Positions 17,590-26,283 of a stretch of DNA of 64,000 bases are shown here, piece after piece. The position numbers were made by a program, and so were the translations under genes. A model generated the notes under the pieces. It was not told where the DNA came from and ran no database searches. It saw only the letters and a list, made by a program, of their open reading frames with translations. Source of the stretch: Pseudomonas sp. p1(2021b) (GTDB taxonomy: Bacteria > Pseudomonadota > Gammaproteobacteria > Pseudomonadales > Pseudomonadaceae); the NCBI RefSeq assembly GCF_020151015.1, contig NZ_CP083746.1, positions 1,641,001 through 1,705,000 of the forward strand, written 5' to 3'. Within the stretch, counting starts at the first letter, position 1. Each line of letters starts with the position of its first letter.

Positions 17590-17795
17590 GCAGTGGTCAT
17601 GAAAGCCTGGTCAAGATGGCCAACCAGATCGCCCAGTACTTCGCCAGCGAGCCCGACCGGGCGCTGGCGGTGCAGGGGGTGAGGCAGCATATCCAGAGCT
17701 TCTGGACGCCGGCCATGCGTCGGCAACTGGGGGAATGGTCGCAGGCCAACCCGCAGGCCGAGCTGCATCCACTGGTGCGCGAGGCGCTGGCCTAG
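17586..17795 (+). CDS. fdsD: Formate dehydrogenase delta subunit
   Basis: The 69-residue protein contains LVKMANQIAQYFASEPD and FWTPAMRRQL, the signature of the small delta subunits of soluble NAD-linked formate dehydrogenases. Its ATG overlaps the fdsA stop (ATGA). It ends the operon; no fdsC/fdhD sulfurtransferase gene follows, so that maturation factor must be encoded elsewhere. Confidence 0.9.
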   Translation: MSSGHESLVKMANQIAQYFASEPDRALAVQGVRQHIQSFWTPAMRRQLGEWSQANPQAELHPLVREALA

Positions 17796-17805
17796 CGCGG
17801 TGCAG

Positions 17806-17833
17806 CCCAATCGCCGGCACGCCGGCGATTGGG
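17806..17833 (+). terminator. Palindrome after fdsD
   Basis: CCCAATCGCCGGC and GCCGGCGATTGGG form a 13-base perfect stem with a 2-base centre. No T-run follows, so it may stabilise the mRNA end more than terminate transcription. Confidence 0.55.
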
Positions 17834-17929
17834 CCGATCGCAAAAGATGAAAAGTCCGTCATGTATGCCTGACGAATCCGGGGGCAATGCTACGCTCGCC
17901 AGACAACCCGCATTCGTATGGAAGTCACC

Positions 17930-19747
17930 ATGGACATGAACTGGCACCAGGCCCTGCAGGAGAGCCTGAGCTGGCTCGCAATCGCCTCTCTCTTCACCCT
18001 GGCCGGCTTTGCCGCCGCTGGCGCCCTGGCGGTGCGTTTCACCCGTTGGGGGCGGCAGTTCTGGCAGCTCGCCGGCGCCTATTTCAACTTCAGACGCAGC
18101 TGGCGCCCCTTGCTGGTGTTCGCGCTGTTGCTGGTGCTGACGCTGTTTTCAGTACGCCTGAACGTGCTGTTCTCATTCTGGTACAACGGTTTCTACAGCG
18201 CCTTGCAAGCCCTCGACCAGACGGCGTTCTGGTACCTGCTGGGCGTATTCGCCGTATTAGCCACCATCCATGTGCTGCGCTCGCTGTTCACCTACTACGT
18301 GACCCAGGCCTTCAGCATCCGCTGGCGCGTGTGGCTGACCGAACGCCTGACCGCCGACTGGATGCAGGGCGATGCCTACTACCGCGGGCGCTTCCTTGCC
18401 GAGCCGGTGGACAACCCCGACCAACGTATCGAACTGGACGTCAACGCCTTCGTCACCGGCTCCGTGTCCCTGGCCCTGGGTGCGGTCAGCGCGCTGGTTT
18501 CCCTGGTCGCCTTCACCGCCATTTTGTGGGGGCTCTCCGCACCGTTGACGCTGGCGGGCATGGAGATTCCCCGGGCGATGGTGTTTGCCGTGTACCTCTA
18601 TGTCATCGTCGCGACCTGGATCGCCTTCCGCCTCGGGCGCCCGTTGATCCGCCTGAACTTCCTCAATGAAAAACTCACCGCCAACTTCCGTTATGCCCTG
18701 ATGCGCCTGCGTGAGAATGCCGAGAACATCGCCTTCTACCAAGGGGCCCAGGTGGAGCGGGGCACGCTGTTGGGGCGTTTCGGCGCGTTGATCGTCAACG
18801 TCTGGGCGCTGGTCTTTCGGAGCCTGAAGTTCAACGGTTTCAACCTGGGAATCAGCCAGGTCGCGGTGGTGTTCCCGTTCATCCTGCAGGCGCCGCGCTT
18901 CTTCAGCGGCGCGATCAAGCTCGGTGACGTCATGCAGACGTCCCAGGCGTTCGGCCAGGTACAGGATTCGCTGTCGTTCTTCCGTGAGTCCTATGACACC
19001 TTCGCCCAGTACCGCGCCACCCTGGACCGTCTGACCGGCTTCATCGACGCCAACCAGCAGGCCGGCGCGTTGCCGCGGGTGATCACCGAAGACCAGGCCC
19101 GGGCGCTGGATATCCGTGGCCTGCAGGTACTGCGCCCCGATGGCCATCCGCTGATCGCCAACCTCGAACTGCGCCTGCAGGCCGGCCAGGCTCTGTTGAT
19201 CAAGGGGCCCTCCGGCAGTGGCAAGACCACATTGTTGCGAGCGCTGGCAGGCCTGTGGCCCTATGCCGAGGGCCAGGTCGCGCGGCCGTTGGGCAACCGT
19301 GCGCTGTTCCTCTCCCAGCGCCCGTACCTGCCCCTGGGCGACCTGCGCACCGCCATCGCCTACCCGGCGGCCGGTGCTGCCGAGGACGACCCACGCATGC
19401 AGCAGGCCTTGCGTCAGGTCAACCTGGCCCACCTGGCCGAGCGCCTGGAGGTCAGTTGCGACTGGTCGCACATCCTGTCGGTCGGTGAGCAACAGCGCCT
19501 GGCCTTCGCCCGGCTGTTGTTCAACCGGCCGCAGGTGGTGTTCCTCGACGAGTCCACCTCGGCCATGGATGAGGGGCTTGAACATGCGCTCTATTCACTG
19601 CTGCGCAACGAAATGCCCGACACCTTGCTGGTGAGCGTCGGCCACCGCAGCACACTGGCCGCGTTCCACACCCACAGGCTGGAAGTCGATGGCCAGGGTG
19701 GCTGGTCGTTGTTCGAGCAGCAAGCGGCCGAGGGCACGCTGGCCTAG
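17930..19747 (+). CDS. ABC transporter, fused permease and ATPase (SbmA/BacA-YddA-like)
   Basis: The 605-residue protein has about six membrane segments in residues 15-340, including the stretch around FYSALQALDQTAFWYLL typical of the SbmA/BacA-like half-transporters. An ATPase domain follows, with Walker A GPSGSGKTT, signature LSVGEQQR and Walker B VVFLDEST. The likely role is export or import across the inner membrane as a homodimer; the substrate is unknown. The ATG at 17930 is preferred because GGAAGTC lies just upstream; ATG 17918 is possible. It stands alone between the fds operon and a convergent MFS gene. Confidence 0.88.
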   Translation: MDMNWHQALQESLSWLAIASLFTLAGFAAAGALAVRFTRWGRQFWQLAGAYFNFRRSWRPLLVFALLLVLTLFSVRLNVLFSFWYNGFYSALQALDQTAFWYLLGVFAVLATIHVLRSLFTYYVTQAFSIRWRVWLTERLTADWMQGDAYYRGRFLAEPVDNPDQRIELDVNAFVTGSVSLALGAVSALVSLVAFTAILWGLSAPLTLAGMEIPRAMVFAVYLYVIVATWIAFRLGRPLIRLNFLNEKLTANFRYALMRLRENAENIAFYQGAQVERGTLLGRFGALIVNVWALVFRSLKFNGFNLGISQVAVVFPFILQAPRFFSGAIKLGDVMQTSQAFGQVQDSLSFFRESYDTFAQYRATLDRLTGFIDANQQAGALPRVITEDQARALDIRGLQVLRPDGHPLIANLELRLQAGQALLIKGPSGSGKTTLLRALAGLWPYAEGQVARPLGNRALFLSQRPYLPLGDLRTAIAYPAAGAAEDDPRMQQALRQVNLAHLAERLEVSCDWSHILSVGEQQRLAFARLLFNRPQVVFLDESTSAMDEGLEHALYSLLRNEMPDTLLVSVGHRSTLAAFHTHRLEVDGQGGWSLFEQQAAEGTLA

Positions 19748-19752
19748 TTCTG

Positions 19753-20970
19753 TCAGCGGTCGATGGCGCCGCGCAACAGGGCCACCCCGGCGAGGGTGGC
19801 CGCGGCGAAGAGGGCGCCCAGCAGGAACGTGGCTTGGTAGCCGGCGGCATCCCAGAGCAGGCCGGCCACCACGCTGGCGACCAGCAGCGCCACCCCGGAC
19901 AGCAGGTTGAACATCCCGAACGCGGTGCCGCGCAAGTCTGCCGGTGCGCTGTCGGCGATCAGCGCGCTGAAGATACCCTGGGTAAAGCCCATGTGCAGCC
20001 CCCACGACACCACGCCCAACCCCAGGCCCAGCCAACCCGGTGCCCATGCCAGGGCCAGGTCGGCCGCCACCAGCAGCCCCAGGCCGATCATCAGCATCGC
20101 CCGGCGCCCGACCCGGTCCGACAAGGCGCCGGCGGGGTAGGCCGAGAGTGAATAGGCCAGCGACATCAGCACCAGCACAGCGGGCGCCCACAAGGCCGGT
20201 AGGCCCATGGCCTGGCCTCGCAGCAGCAGGAAGGCTTCACTGAAGCGTGCCAGGGTGAACACCGTCGCCAGGATGATCAGCCGCCAGTAACGCCCGCCCA
20301 GGCGGGCCAGTTCCTTGACCGCCAGGGGTGCGCGCACCGGGGCCGGCCTGCTGGAGGCCTCGGGTTCGCGAACGAAGGCGATGAGCACGAACAAGGCCAG
20401 GAAGGCTGGCAGCACGGCTATCCAGAACACTGCCTGGAAATGGCTGGCCGTCAGCCACATCAACAGGATCGCCAGCAACGGCCCGAGAAAGGCGCCCACG
20501 GTATCCAGCGCTTGGCGCAGGCCAAAGGCCGCACCCCGCAGCCCGGGTGGTGTGACATCGGCGATCAGTGCATCCCGCGGTGCCCCGCGGATGCCCTTGC
20601 CGATCCGGTCGACGAAGCGCGCTCCGACCAGCCACTCCAACCCCGACGCCAGAGGGAACACCGGCTTGGTCAGCGCCGCCAGGCCATAGCCCAGCACCGT
20701 GAGCAGCTTGCGCTTGCCCAGCCGGTCGCTCAGCGCGCCGGAAAACACTTTGCTGATCGATGCCGTCGCCTCGGCCACCCCTTCGATGAAACCGACCGCC
20801 ACCACCGAGGTACCCAATACCGTGACCATGTAGAGCGGTAACAGCGCGTGGATCATCTCCGAGGAAATGTCCATGAACATCGACACGAACCCCAGGGCCC
20901 AGACGCTACGGGGGATGGCCTGGAGCGTCTGGCGAGAGGGCGAGGAAGAGGCGTGGTCAGCATTGCTCAT
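19753..20970 (-). CDS. MFS transporter downstream of the ars genes
   Basis: The 405-residue protein has about 12 membrane segments and the MFS loop motif DRIGKGIRGAPRDALIA. It begins MSNADHASSS, and the ATG follows GACCTCG. It reads in the same direction as arsRBC, 107 bases after arsC, so it may be co-induced by arsenic. It could be an ArsJ-like or other anion exporter, but no glyceraldehyde-3-phosphate dehydrogenase gene is beside it, which argues against ArsJ. The function is inferred only from fold and position. Confidence 0.85.
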   Translation of the reverse strand: MSNADHASSSPSRQTLQAIPRSVWALGFVSMFMDISSEMIHALLPLYMVTVLGTSVVAVGFIEGVAEATASISKVFSGALSDRLGKRKLLTVLGYGLAALTKPVFPLASGLEWLVGARFVDRIGKGIRGAPRDALIADVTPPGLRGAAFGLRQALDTVGAFLGPLLAILLMWLTASHFQAVFWIAVLPAFLALFVLIAFVREPEASSRPAPVRAPLAVKELARLGGRYWRLIILATVFTLARFSEAFLLLRGQAMGLPALWAPAVLVLMSLAYSLSAYPAGALSDRVGRRAMLMIGLGLLVAADLALAWAPGWLGLGLGVVSWGLHMGFTQGIFSALIADSAPADLRGTAFGMFNLLSGVALLVASVVAGLLWDAAGYQATFLLGALFAAATLAGVALLRGAIDR

Positions 20971-21077
20971 CGAGGTCCTCGCAAGCTTGTCATGTCCGAC
21001 GACGTAATGCTCTTCACTTTAGGACATGAACATGTCGCAGTGCCGACCCGCTGGTTCACGTCGAGCTTGCGATCTAC

Positions 21078-21551
21078 TCAGTCGAGACTGCCGATACGTT
21101 CCAGTTCCTGCCCCAGCCGTTCACGGTCCAACTGCTCGAACGGCAGGGCGAAGAAGGCCCTGCAGCGGGTTTCGATGTGCGCCAGGGTGGCATGGAACGC
21201 GGCCTGCACCTGTTCTTCGTCACCTTGCAGGTCCGATGGGTCCGTAAGCCCCCAATGCGCCTTGAGCGCGGGGCCGAAGTACACCGGGCAGGCTTCACCC
21301 GCCGCCTTGTCGCACACGGTGATGACGATGTCCGGCGGGTTGGCTTCGAAGGCATCGTTGCCCTTGCTGTGCAGCCCTGCGGTGGCGATGCCGGCCTGTT
21401 CCAGGGTGTGGAGGCTGCGCGGCAGTACCTGGCCGCGGGGGAAGCTGCCCGAGCTCACGGCTTCGAAGCCTGCCGGGGCCAAGTGATTGAACATCGCTTC
21501 CGAGAGGATGCTGCGGCAGCTATTGGCGGTACACATGAACAGGACGCGCAT
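21078..21551 (-). CDS. arsC: Arsenate reductase (thioredoxin-coupled, LMW-PTP fold)
   Basis: The 157-residue protein has the phosphatase-type P-loop CTANSCRS with the nucleophile Cys7, plus Cys80 and Cys88 in VCDKAAGEACPV, which relay the disulfide as in thioredoxin-linked ArsC. It reduces arsenate to arsenite, which ArsB then exports. It starts 15 bases after arsB. A GGAGCTTC ribosome site precedes the ATG at 21551. Confidence 0.93.
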   Translation of the reverse strand: MRVLFMCTANSCRSILSEAMFNHLAPAGFEAVSSGSFPRGQVLPRSLHTLEQAGIATAGLHSKGNDAFEANPPDIVITVCDKAAGEACPVYFGPALKAHWGLTDPSDLQGDEEQVQAAFHATLAHIETRCRAFFALPFEQLDRERLGQELERIGSLD

Positions 21552-21566
21552 GGTGAAGCTCCAAGG

Positions 21567-22850
21567 TCAGAGGCTCAGGCGAAGGGCCAGGGCACAGAGG
21601 GTGACGAGCAGCACGGGCAAGGTCAGCAGGATGCCGACCTTGAAGTAGTAGCCCCAGGTGATGCGCACGCCCTTGCGCGCCAGCACATGCAGCCACAGCA
21701 AGGTGGCCAGGCTGCCGATCGGCGTGATCTTCGGGCCCAGGTCGCAACCGATGACATTGGCGTACACCATCGCCTCGCGTACCACGCCTTGCGCTTCGCT
21801 GGCGTGAATGGACAAGGCGCCGATCAGCACGCTGGGCATGTTGTTCATCACCGAGGACAGCAAGGCCGAAATCAATCCGGTACCCAGTGTCGCGGCCCAC
21901 AGGCCCTGGGCGGCCAGGCGGTCGAGCAGGGCGGTGAGCGAATCGGTCAACCCGGCATTGCGCAGGCCGTAGACCACCAGGTACATACCCAGGGAAAAGA
22001 CCACGATCTGCCAGGGCGCTTCGCGCAATACGCGGCGGGTAGCGATCACATGGCCACGGGCGGCGACGGCGAACAGTACCGCCGCGCAGGCGGCGGCCAC
22101 GGCGCTGATGGGGACGCCCAATGGCTCGAGGACGAACAGCCCTGCCAGCAATGCCACCAGCACCAGCCAGCCAACGCGGAAGGTAGCGCGGTCACGGATG
22201 GCCATGGCCGGGCTCTTCAGGTCATGGGCTTCATAGCGCCGCGGAATGTCACGGCGAAAATACAGGTAGAGGACGATCAAGGTGGCCGCAACGGCGGCCA
22301 GGTTGACCGGCAGCATCACCGCTGCGTACTGGTTGAAGCCCAGCCCGAAATAGTCGGCCGAGACGATGTTCACCAGGTTCGACACCACCAGTGGCAGGCT
22401 CGCGGTGTCGGCGATGAAACCTGCAGCCATCACGAACGCCAGGGTGGCCGCCGGAGAAAAGCGCAGTGCCAGCAGCATCGACATGACGATCGGGGTGAGG
22501 ATCAACGCTGCGCCGTCGTTGGCGAACAGTGCCGACACCGCCGCCCCGAGCAGCACGATGAAGGCGAACAGGCGTCGCCCATCACCCCGTGCCCAGCGGG
22601 CCACGTGCAGGGCGGCCCATTCGAAGAACCCTGCCTCGTCCAGCAACAGGCTGACGATGATGATGGCGATGAAGGTGGCGGTGGCATTCCAGATGATCGC
22701 CCATACCGTGGGGATGTCGTGCAGCGACACCGCACCGACGAGCAAGGCGAGCAGGGCACCCAGGCTGGCGCTCCAGCCTACGCCCAGGCCGCGGGGTTGC
22801 CAGATGACCAGGACCAGGGTGAACAGGAAGACAGCGGCGGCAGGCAGCAT
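21567..22850 (-). CDS. arsB: Arsenite efflux permease ArsB
   Basis: The 427-residue integral membrane protein of the ArsB type has about 12 hydrophobic segments. Conserved stretches include [21 protein letters not shown] and [14 protein letters not shown]. It expels arsenite or antimonite from the cytoplasm using the proton gradient; no arsA ATPase is present. The start is 11 bases after the arsR stop, and the order arsR-arsB-arsC is standard. Confidence 0.94.
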   Translation of the reverse strand: MLPAAAVFLFTLVLVIWQPRGLGVGWSASLGALLALLVGAVSLHDIPTVWAIIWNATATFIAIIIVSLLLDEAGFFEWAALHVARWARGDGRRLFAFIVLLGAAVSALFANDGAALILTPIVMSMLLALRFSPAATLAFVMAAGFIADTASLPLVVSNLVNIVSADYFGLGFNQYAAVMLPVNLAAVAATLIVLYLYFRRDIPRRYEAHDLKSPAMAIRDRATFRVGWLVLVALLAGLFVLEPLGVPISAVAAACAAVLFAVAARGHVIATRRVLREAPWQIVVFSLGMYLVVYGLRNAGLTDSLTALLDRLAAQGLWAATLGTGLISALLSSVMNNMPSVLIGALSIHASEAQGVVREAMVYANVIGCDLGPKITPIGSLATLLWLHVLARKGVRITWGYYFKVGILLTLPVLLVTLCALALRLSL

Positions 22851-22861
22851 CGATCAGCTCC

Positions 22862-23206
22862 TCAGCAGCAGGCGGCGCGCACGGGGCGGCCATCCATGGT
22901 GTGCAGGCGGGCGCTGTCGGCCTTGAGCCATGGGGCATTGGCCGACAGGGTCGTGGTCAGCACCACGCCGGTCCAGGCCGGCAGCTCGGGGTTGAGCCGG
23001 TAATACACCCACTGGCCCTGGCGGCGGTCGAGCAACACGCCGGCATTGCGCAGCTGGGCCAGGTGGCGGCTGATCTTCGGCTGGCTGTCGGCCAGGGCGC
23101 ACATCAATTCGCAGACGCACAGTTCGCCGTGTTCGAGGATGAGCAGCAGCGCTCGGAGCCTGGTTTCATCGGCCAGGGATTTGAAGAAATCGGTTGGGGT
23201 GAGCAT
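22862..23206 (-). CDS. arsR: ArsR-family arsenic-responsive repressor
   Basis: The 114-residue winged-helix repressor has As(III)-binding residues Cys30 and Cys32 in ELCVCEL. A recognition helix follows (ADSQPKISRHLAQLRNAGVL), and the C-terminus ends in CC, a possible extra ligand pair. It represses the ars promoter until arsenite binds. It is first in arsR-arsB-arsC, with an AT-rich dyad in the upstream region. Confidence 0.93.
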   Translation of the reverse strand: MLTPTDFFKSLADETRLRALLLILEHGELCVCELMCALADSQPKISRHLAQLRNAGVLLDRRQGQWVYYRLNPELPAWTGVVLTTTLSANAPWLKADSARLHTMDGRPVRAACC

Positions 23207-23232
23207 GGGAGGGTCCTGGCAAGTGGCGCTGC

Positions 23233-23258
23233 GAATATACGCAAATTCATATATATGG
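23233..23258 (-). promoter_or_regulatory. Candidate ArsR operator/promoter of the ars operon
   Basis: On the minus strand the region reads ATATATGAATTTGCGTATAT, an imperfect dyad about 30 bases before arsR. ArsR sites in Pseudomonas are of this AT-rich type, so autorepression here is likely but inferred. Confidence 0.45.
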
Positions 23259-23343
23259 CAAATCGAATGTTTGGATGTCCTGTAGGAGCGGGTTCACAAG
23301 TTCCTCCGCCTATCTGTAAATTTCGTAAATAAGATTTAAACAC

Positions 23344-23363
23344 ATTTGAGAATCATTATATTC
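23344..23363 (+). promoter_or_regulatory. Fur box upstream of the siderophore receptor gene
   Basis: TTTGAGAATCATTATATTC matches the Fur consensus GATAATGATAATCATTATC at the GAATCATTAT core. It lies about 80 bases before the receptor start, so iron-repressed expression is expected. Confidence 0.7.
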
Positions 23364-23439
23364 ACGATCCCTGTCCGCCCCCGTAATCGTGCGGGGGCCG
23401 GGTTATGCCTTTGGCCCATGAACCGCAGGAGATCTGTCG

Positions 23440-25680
23440 ATGCAACCCAGAACCTCACCCAACAGCCTGGCCCTGGCCTTCGTCGCCCTGACGTCGCCGG
23501 CCGTGGTGGCGACTGCGGCCCAGGCCGAGCAGAAGCAGGCCGCCGAGGTGCTGGAGGTGCCGGTCGACGGCAACGCGCTGGTGATCCAGGACACCCTGGT
23601 TACCGCCGAGCGTGAAGCTCGCCAGGCCCTGGGCACATCGATCATCACTGAAGAGGACATCAAGCGTCATCCGCCGGCCAATGACCTGTCCGAACTCATC
23701 CGCCGCGAACCTGGGGTCAACCTGACCGGCAACAGCGCCAGCGGCGCACGGGGCAACAACCGTCAGATCGACCTGCGCGGCATGGGCCCGGAGAACACCC
23801 TGATCCTCATCGACGGCAAGCCGTCGAGCGCGCGCAACTCGGTGCGCTACGGCTGGAACGGTGACCGTGATACCCGTGGCGAGACCAATTGGGTGCCGGC
23901 CGAGGCGGTCGAGCGTATCGAGATCCTGCGCGGCCCGGCTGCCGCGCGTTACGGTTCCGGCGCCATGGGTGGGGTGGTGAACATCATCACCAAGCGGCCT
24001 ACCGACGAACTCAAGGGCAGCGTCAGCCTGTTCACCCAGTTGCCCGAGGACAGCGCCGAGGGGGCCAGCCGGCGGGCCAACTTCAACCTCAGTGGCGGCC
24101 TGACCGAGAACCTGGGCTTTCGCCTCTACGGCGGCCTGGCCAAGACCGATGCCGACGACCTGGACATCAACGCCGGGCATGCCAACAGCGCCCTGGTGGC
24201 CGGTCGCGAGGGTGTGCGCAACAAGGACATCAACGGCCTGTTGAGCTGGAAGCTCAACGACGAGCACCGCCTGGAACTCAACGCCGGCTACAGCCGTCAG
24301 GGCAACATCTTTGCCGGCGACACTATGAACAGCAATGGTGGCGGCGACCCGGAATTCGTCGCCGACCTGTATGGCCATGAAACCAACGTCATGCAGCGCA
24401 GCACCTACGACCTGACCCATCTGGGCGACTTCACCTGGGGCACCAGCAAGACCGTGCTGGCCTACGAATACGTGCGCAACTGGCGGTTGAACGAAGGCCT
24501 GGCCGGGCGCACCGAAGGCGCGCCGAACGACGAGGGGGCCGCGATGTCGCGCCTGCGCAACACGCGCCTGAACAGCGAAGTGAACCTGCCGTTCGCCCTG
24601 GGCAGCACCGAGCATGTGCTGACCCTGGGCGGTGAGTACCTCTACGAGTCGCTCAACGACCAAGGCTCGTTCCGCCCGCAAAGCTCCGACCCCACCGGTG
24701 ACGGTGACGACACGATCATCGGCTTCGACCGCAGCAACACCAAGATGACCGCGCGCAGCTACGCGCTGTTCGTCGAGGACAACATCGTCGTGGGCGATAC
24801 CACCATCACCCCGGGCCTACGCTTCGACCACCACGAGACCTTCGGCGACAACTTCAGCCCGAGCCTGAACCTGTCGCACAAGATCACCGATGCCCTGAGC
24901 GTCAAGGGCGGCATCGCCCGTGCCTACAAGACGCCCAACCTGTACCAGTCCAACCCCAGCTACCTGCTCTACAGCCGTGGCAACGGTTGCAGCGTGCAAC
25001 AGACCAACAACGGTGGCTGCTACCTGCAGGGCAACGCCGACCTCAAGCCGGAGATCAGCGTCAACAAGGAAATCGGCCTGCTGTACGACCGTGGCACCTG
25101 GCGCACCAGCGCGACCTATTTCCGTAACGATTACAAGAACAAGATCATCGGGGGGACCGATGTGGTCTATGACATCAATGGCGGGCGCCGCGTGACCCAG
25201 TGGGAGAACGCCGGCAAGGCGCGGGTCGAAGGCATCGAGGGCAACTTCTTCATGGCGCTGACCCCGACCCTGGACTGGAACACCAACCTGACCTGGATGC
25301 TCGACAACGACAACCGCGAAACCGGCGAGCCGCTGTCGGTGATCCCCGAATACACCGTCAACACCACCCTCGACTGGCGTGCCACCGACAAGCTGTCGTT
25401 CCAGGTGGCCGGGACCTATTTCGGCAAGCAGAAGTCGCCGACCTACAACTACCGCACCCAGCAGGACTACGACAAAGCCGCCCAGCAGGACGTTGAGGCG
25501 TATGGCTTGGTGGATGTGAGTGCCGGCTATACGTTCAACGCCAACTATGACGTGCGGGTAGGGGTGAACAACCTCTTCGACAAGCAGATCTTGCGCGGCG
25601 GCAACGCCAGCAGCTCGGGGGCCAACACCTACAACCAGCCGGGGCGTGCGGTGTTCGCGGCACTGAATATTTCGTTCTGA
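23440..25680 (+). CDS. TonB-dependent ferric catecholate siderophore receptor (PfeA/FepA-like)
   Basis: The 746-residue outer-membrane receptor has a signal peptide ending near AQAEQ (about 29). A plug domain follows with GNNRQIDLRGMGPENTLILIDGKP and RGPAAARYGSGAMGGVVNIITKRP, then a 22-strand barrel ending in the aromatic FAALNISF. These traits, with RYGWNGDRDTRGETNWVPAEAVERIE, match the FepA/PfeA group that imports ferric enterobactin-like catecholates. AGGAG precedes the ATG and a Fur box lies upstream. Downstream genes (DUF3649, PepSY, DUF3325) suggest a unit that takes up and reduces ferric siderophore. Confidence 0.9.
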   Translation: MQPRTSPNSLALAFVALTSPAVVATAAQAEQKQAAEVLEVPVDGNALVIQDTLVTAEREARQALGTSIITEEDIKRHPPANDLSELIRREPGVNLTGNSASGARGNNRQIDLRGMGPENTLILIDGKPSSARNSVRYGWNGDRDTRGETNWVPAEAVERIEILRGPAAARYGSGAMGGVVNIITKRPTDELKGSVSLFTQLPEDSAEGASRRANFNLSGGLTENLGFRLYGGLAKTDADDLDINAGHANSALVAGREGVRNKDINGLLSWKLNDEHRLELNAGYSRQGNIFAGDTMNSNGGGDPEFVADLYGHETNVMQRSTYDLTHLGDFTWGTSKTVLAYEYVRNWRLNEGLAGRTEGAPNDEGAAMSRLRNTRLNSEVNLPFALGSTEHVLTLGGEYLYESLNDQGSFRPQSSDPTGDGDDTIIGFDRSNTKMTARSYALFVEDNIVVGDTTITPGLRFDHHETFGDNFSPSLNLSHKITDALSVKGGIARAYKTPNLYQSNPSYLLYSRGNGCSVQQTNNGGCYLQGNADLKPEISVNKEIGLLYDRGTWRTSATYFRNDYKNKIIGGTDVVYDINGGRRVTQWENAGKARVEGIEGNFFMALTPTLDWNTNLTWMLDNDNRETGEPLSVIPEYTVNTTLDWRATDKLSFQVAGTYFGKQKSPTYNYRTQQDYDKAAQQDVEAYGLVDVSAGYTFNANYDVRVGVNNLFDKQILRGGNASSSGANTYNQPGRAVFAALNISF

Positions 25681-25995
25681 TGTGAACAGGGGGCCGCGGT
25701 GCGGCCCGATCGCGGGGCAAGCCAGCTCTCATAGAACAACGCATAACTCATTGATTTGACAAGGCCTGTAGGAGCGGGCTTGTCCCGCGATCAAGGGCGA
25801 AGCCCTTGCCATACAGCCGCGGCGGCTGGGCCGGCCCAATCGCGGGACAAGCCCGCTCCTACAGAAGAAGGCGGCGCTAGCCACTTGTTCTCTGCGCGAC
25901 AGCGCAGCCCAAAGGGCTGAGTGATCTCCTACAGGGATTGTGCAATACCTGTGGGGGCGGGCTGCGCAGCAATCCCCGTACCCAAGGAGCCCACG
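25681..25995. other. REP-rich intergenic region between receptor and DUF3649 gene
   Basis: It contains three REP copies (25708-25863) and a possible partial copy near 25950-25970, with no gene. It could separate expression of the receptor from the three membrane genes that follow, or stabilise the receptor message. Confidence 0.6.
25708..25863. repeat. Cluster of three REP elements
   Basis: Copies lie at about 25708-25730 (partly decayed), 25766-25791 (inverse, AGGAGCGGGCTTGTCCCGCG) and 25837-25863 (direct, AATCGCGGGACAAGCCCGCT). The second and third are in opposite orientation and could pair. Confidence 0.75.
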
Positions 25996-26283
25996 ATGAG
26001 CATCCTCCCCACCAGCCTGGCCATCCTCTCGCGCAGCGCCGCCGCATTGGTCGGCGGCTATGCCTTCACCTACGCCTTCACCGCCTGCCTGGCCCGCCTG
26101 TTGCCACTGGCCCCGGCCGACGCAGTGACCGTCGCCACGCTACCGGCCTTCATTTTCTATACCGCCGCCATTCTCTGGGCTTTTGCCAGCGGTGACGCCT
26201 TGCGTGCCTGGCTGCCCTTGGCCTTCGCCGCGCCACTGGCACTGGCAGGCTTCTGGCCCCAGGCAATGAGGTGGCTGGCATGA
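25996..26283 (+). CDS. DUF3649-type small membrane protein of iron-uptake operon
   Basis: The 95-residue hydrophobic protein has about three membrane segments (YAFTYAFTACLARLLPL, FIFYTAAILWAFA, LPLAFAAPLALAGF). It has no catalytic motif. AAGGAG precedes the ATG at 25996. Its stop overlaps the start of the PepSY gene (ATGA). Such proteins are usually found between a TonB receptor and a PepSY membrane protein, which suggests an accessory role in siderophore iron release. Confidence 0.8.
   Translation: MSILPTSLAILSRSAAALVGGYAFTYAFTACLARLLPLAPADAVTVATLPAFIFYTAAILWAFASGDALRAWLPLAFAAPLALAGFWPQAMRWLA

Noticed and set aside
19753..20970. MFS gene as ArsJ
   Set aside because: ArsJ acts with a neighbouring GAPDH gene, and none is present; a generic MFS call is safer.
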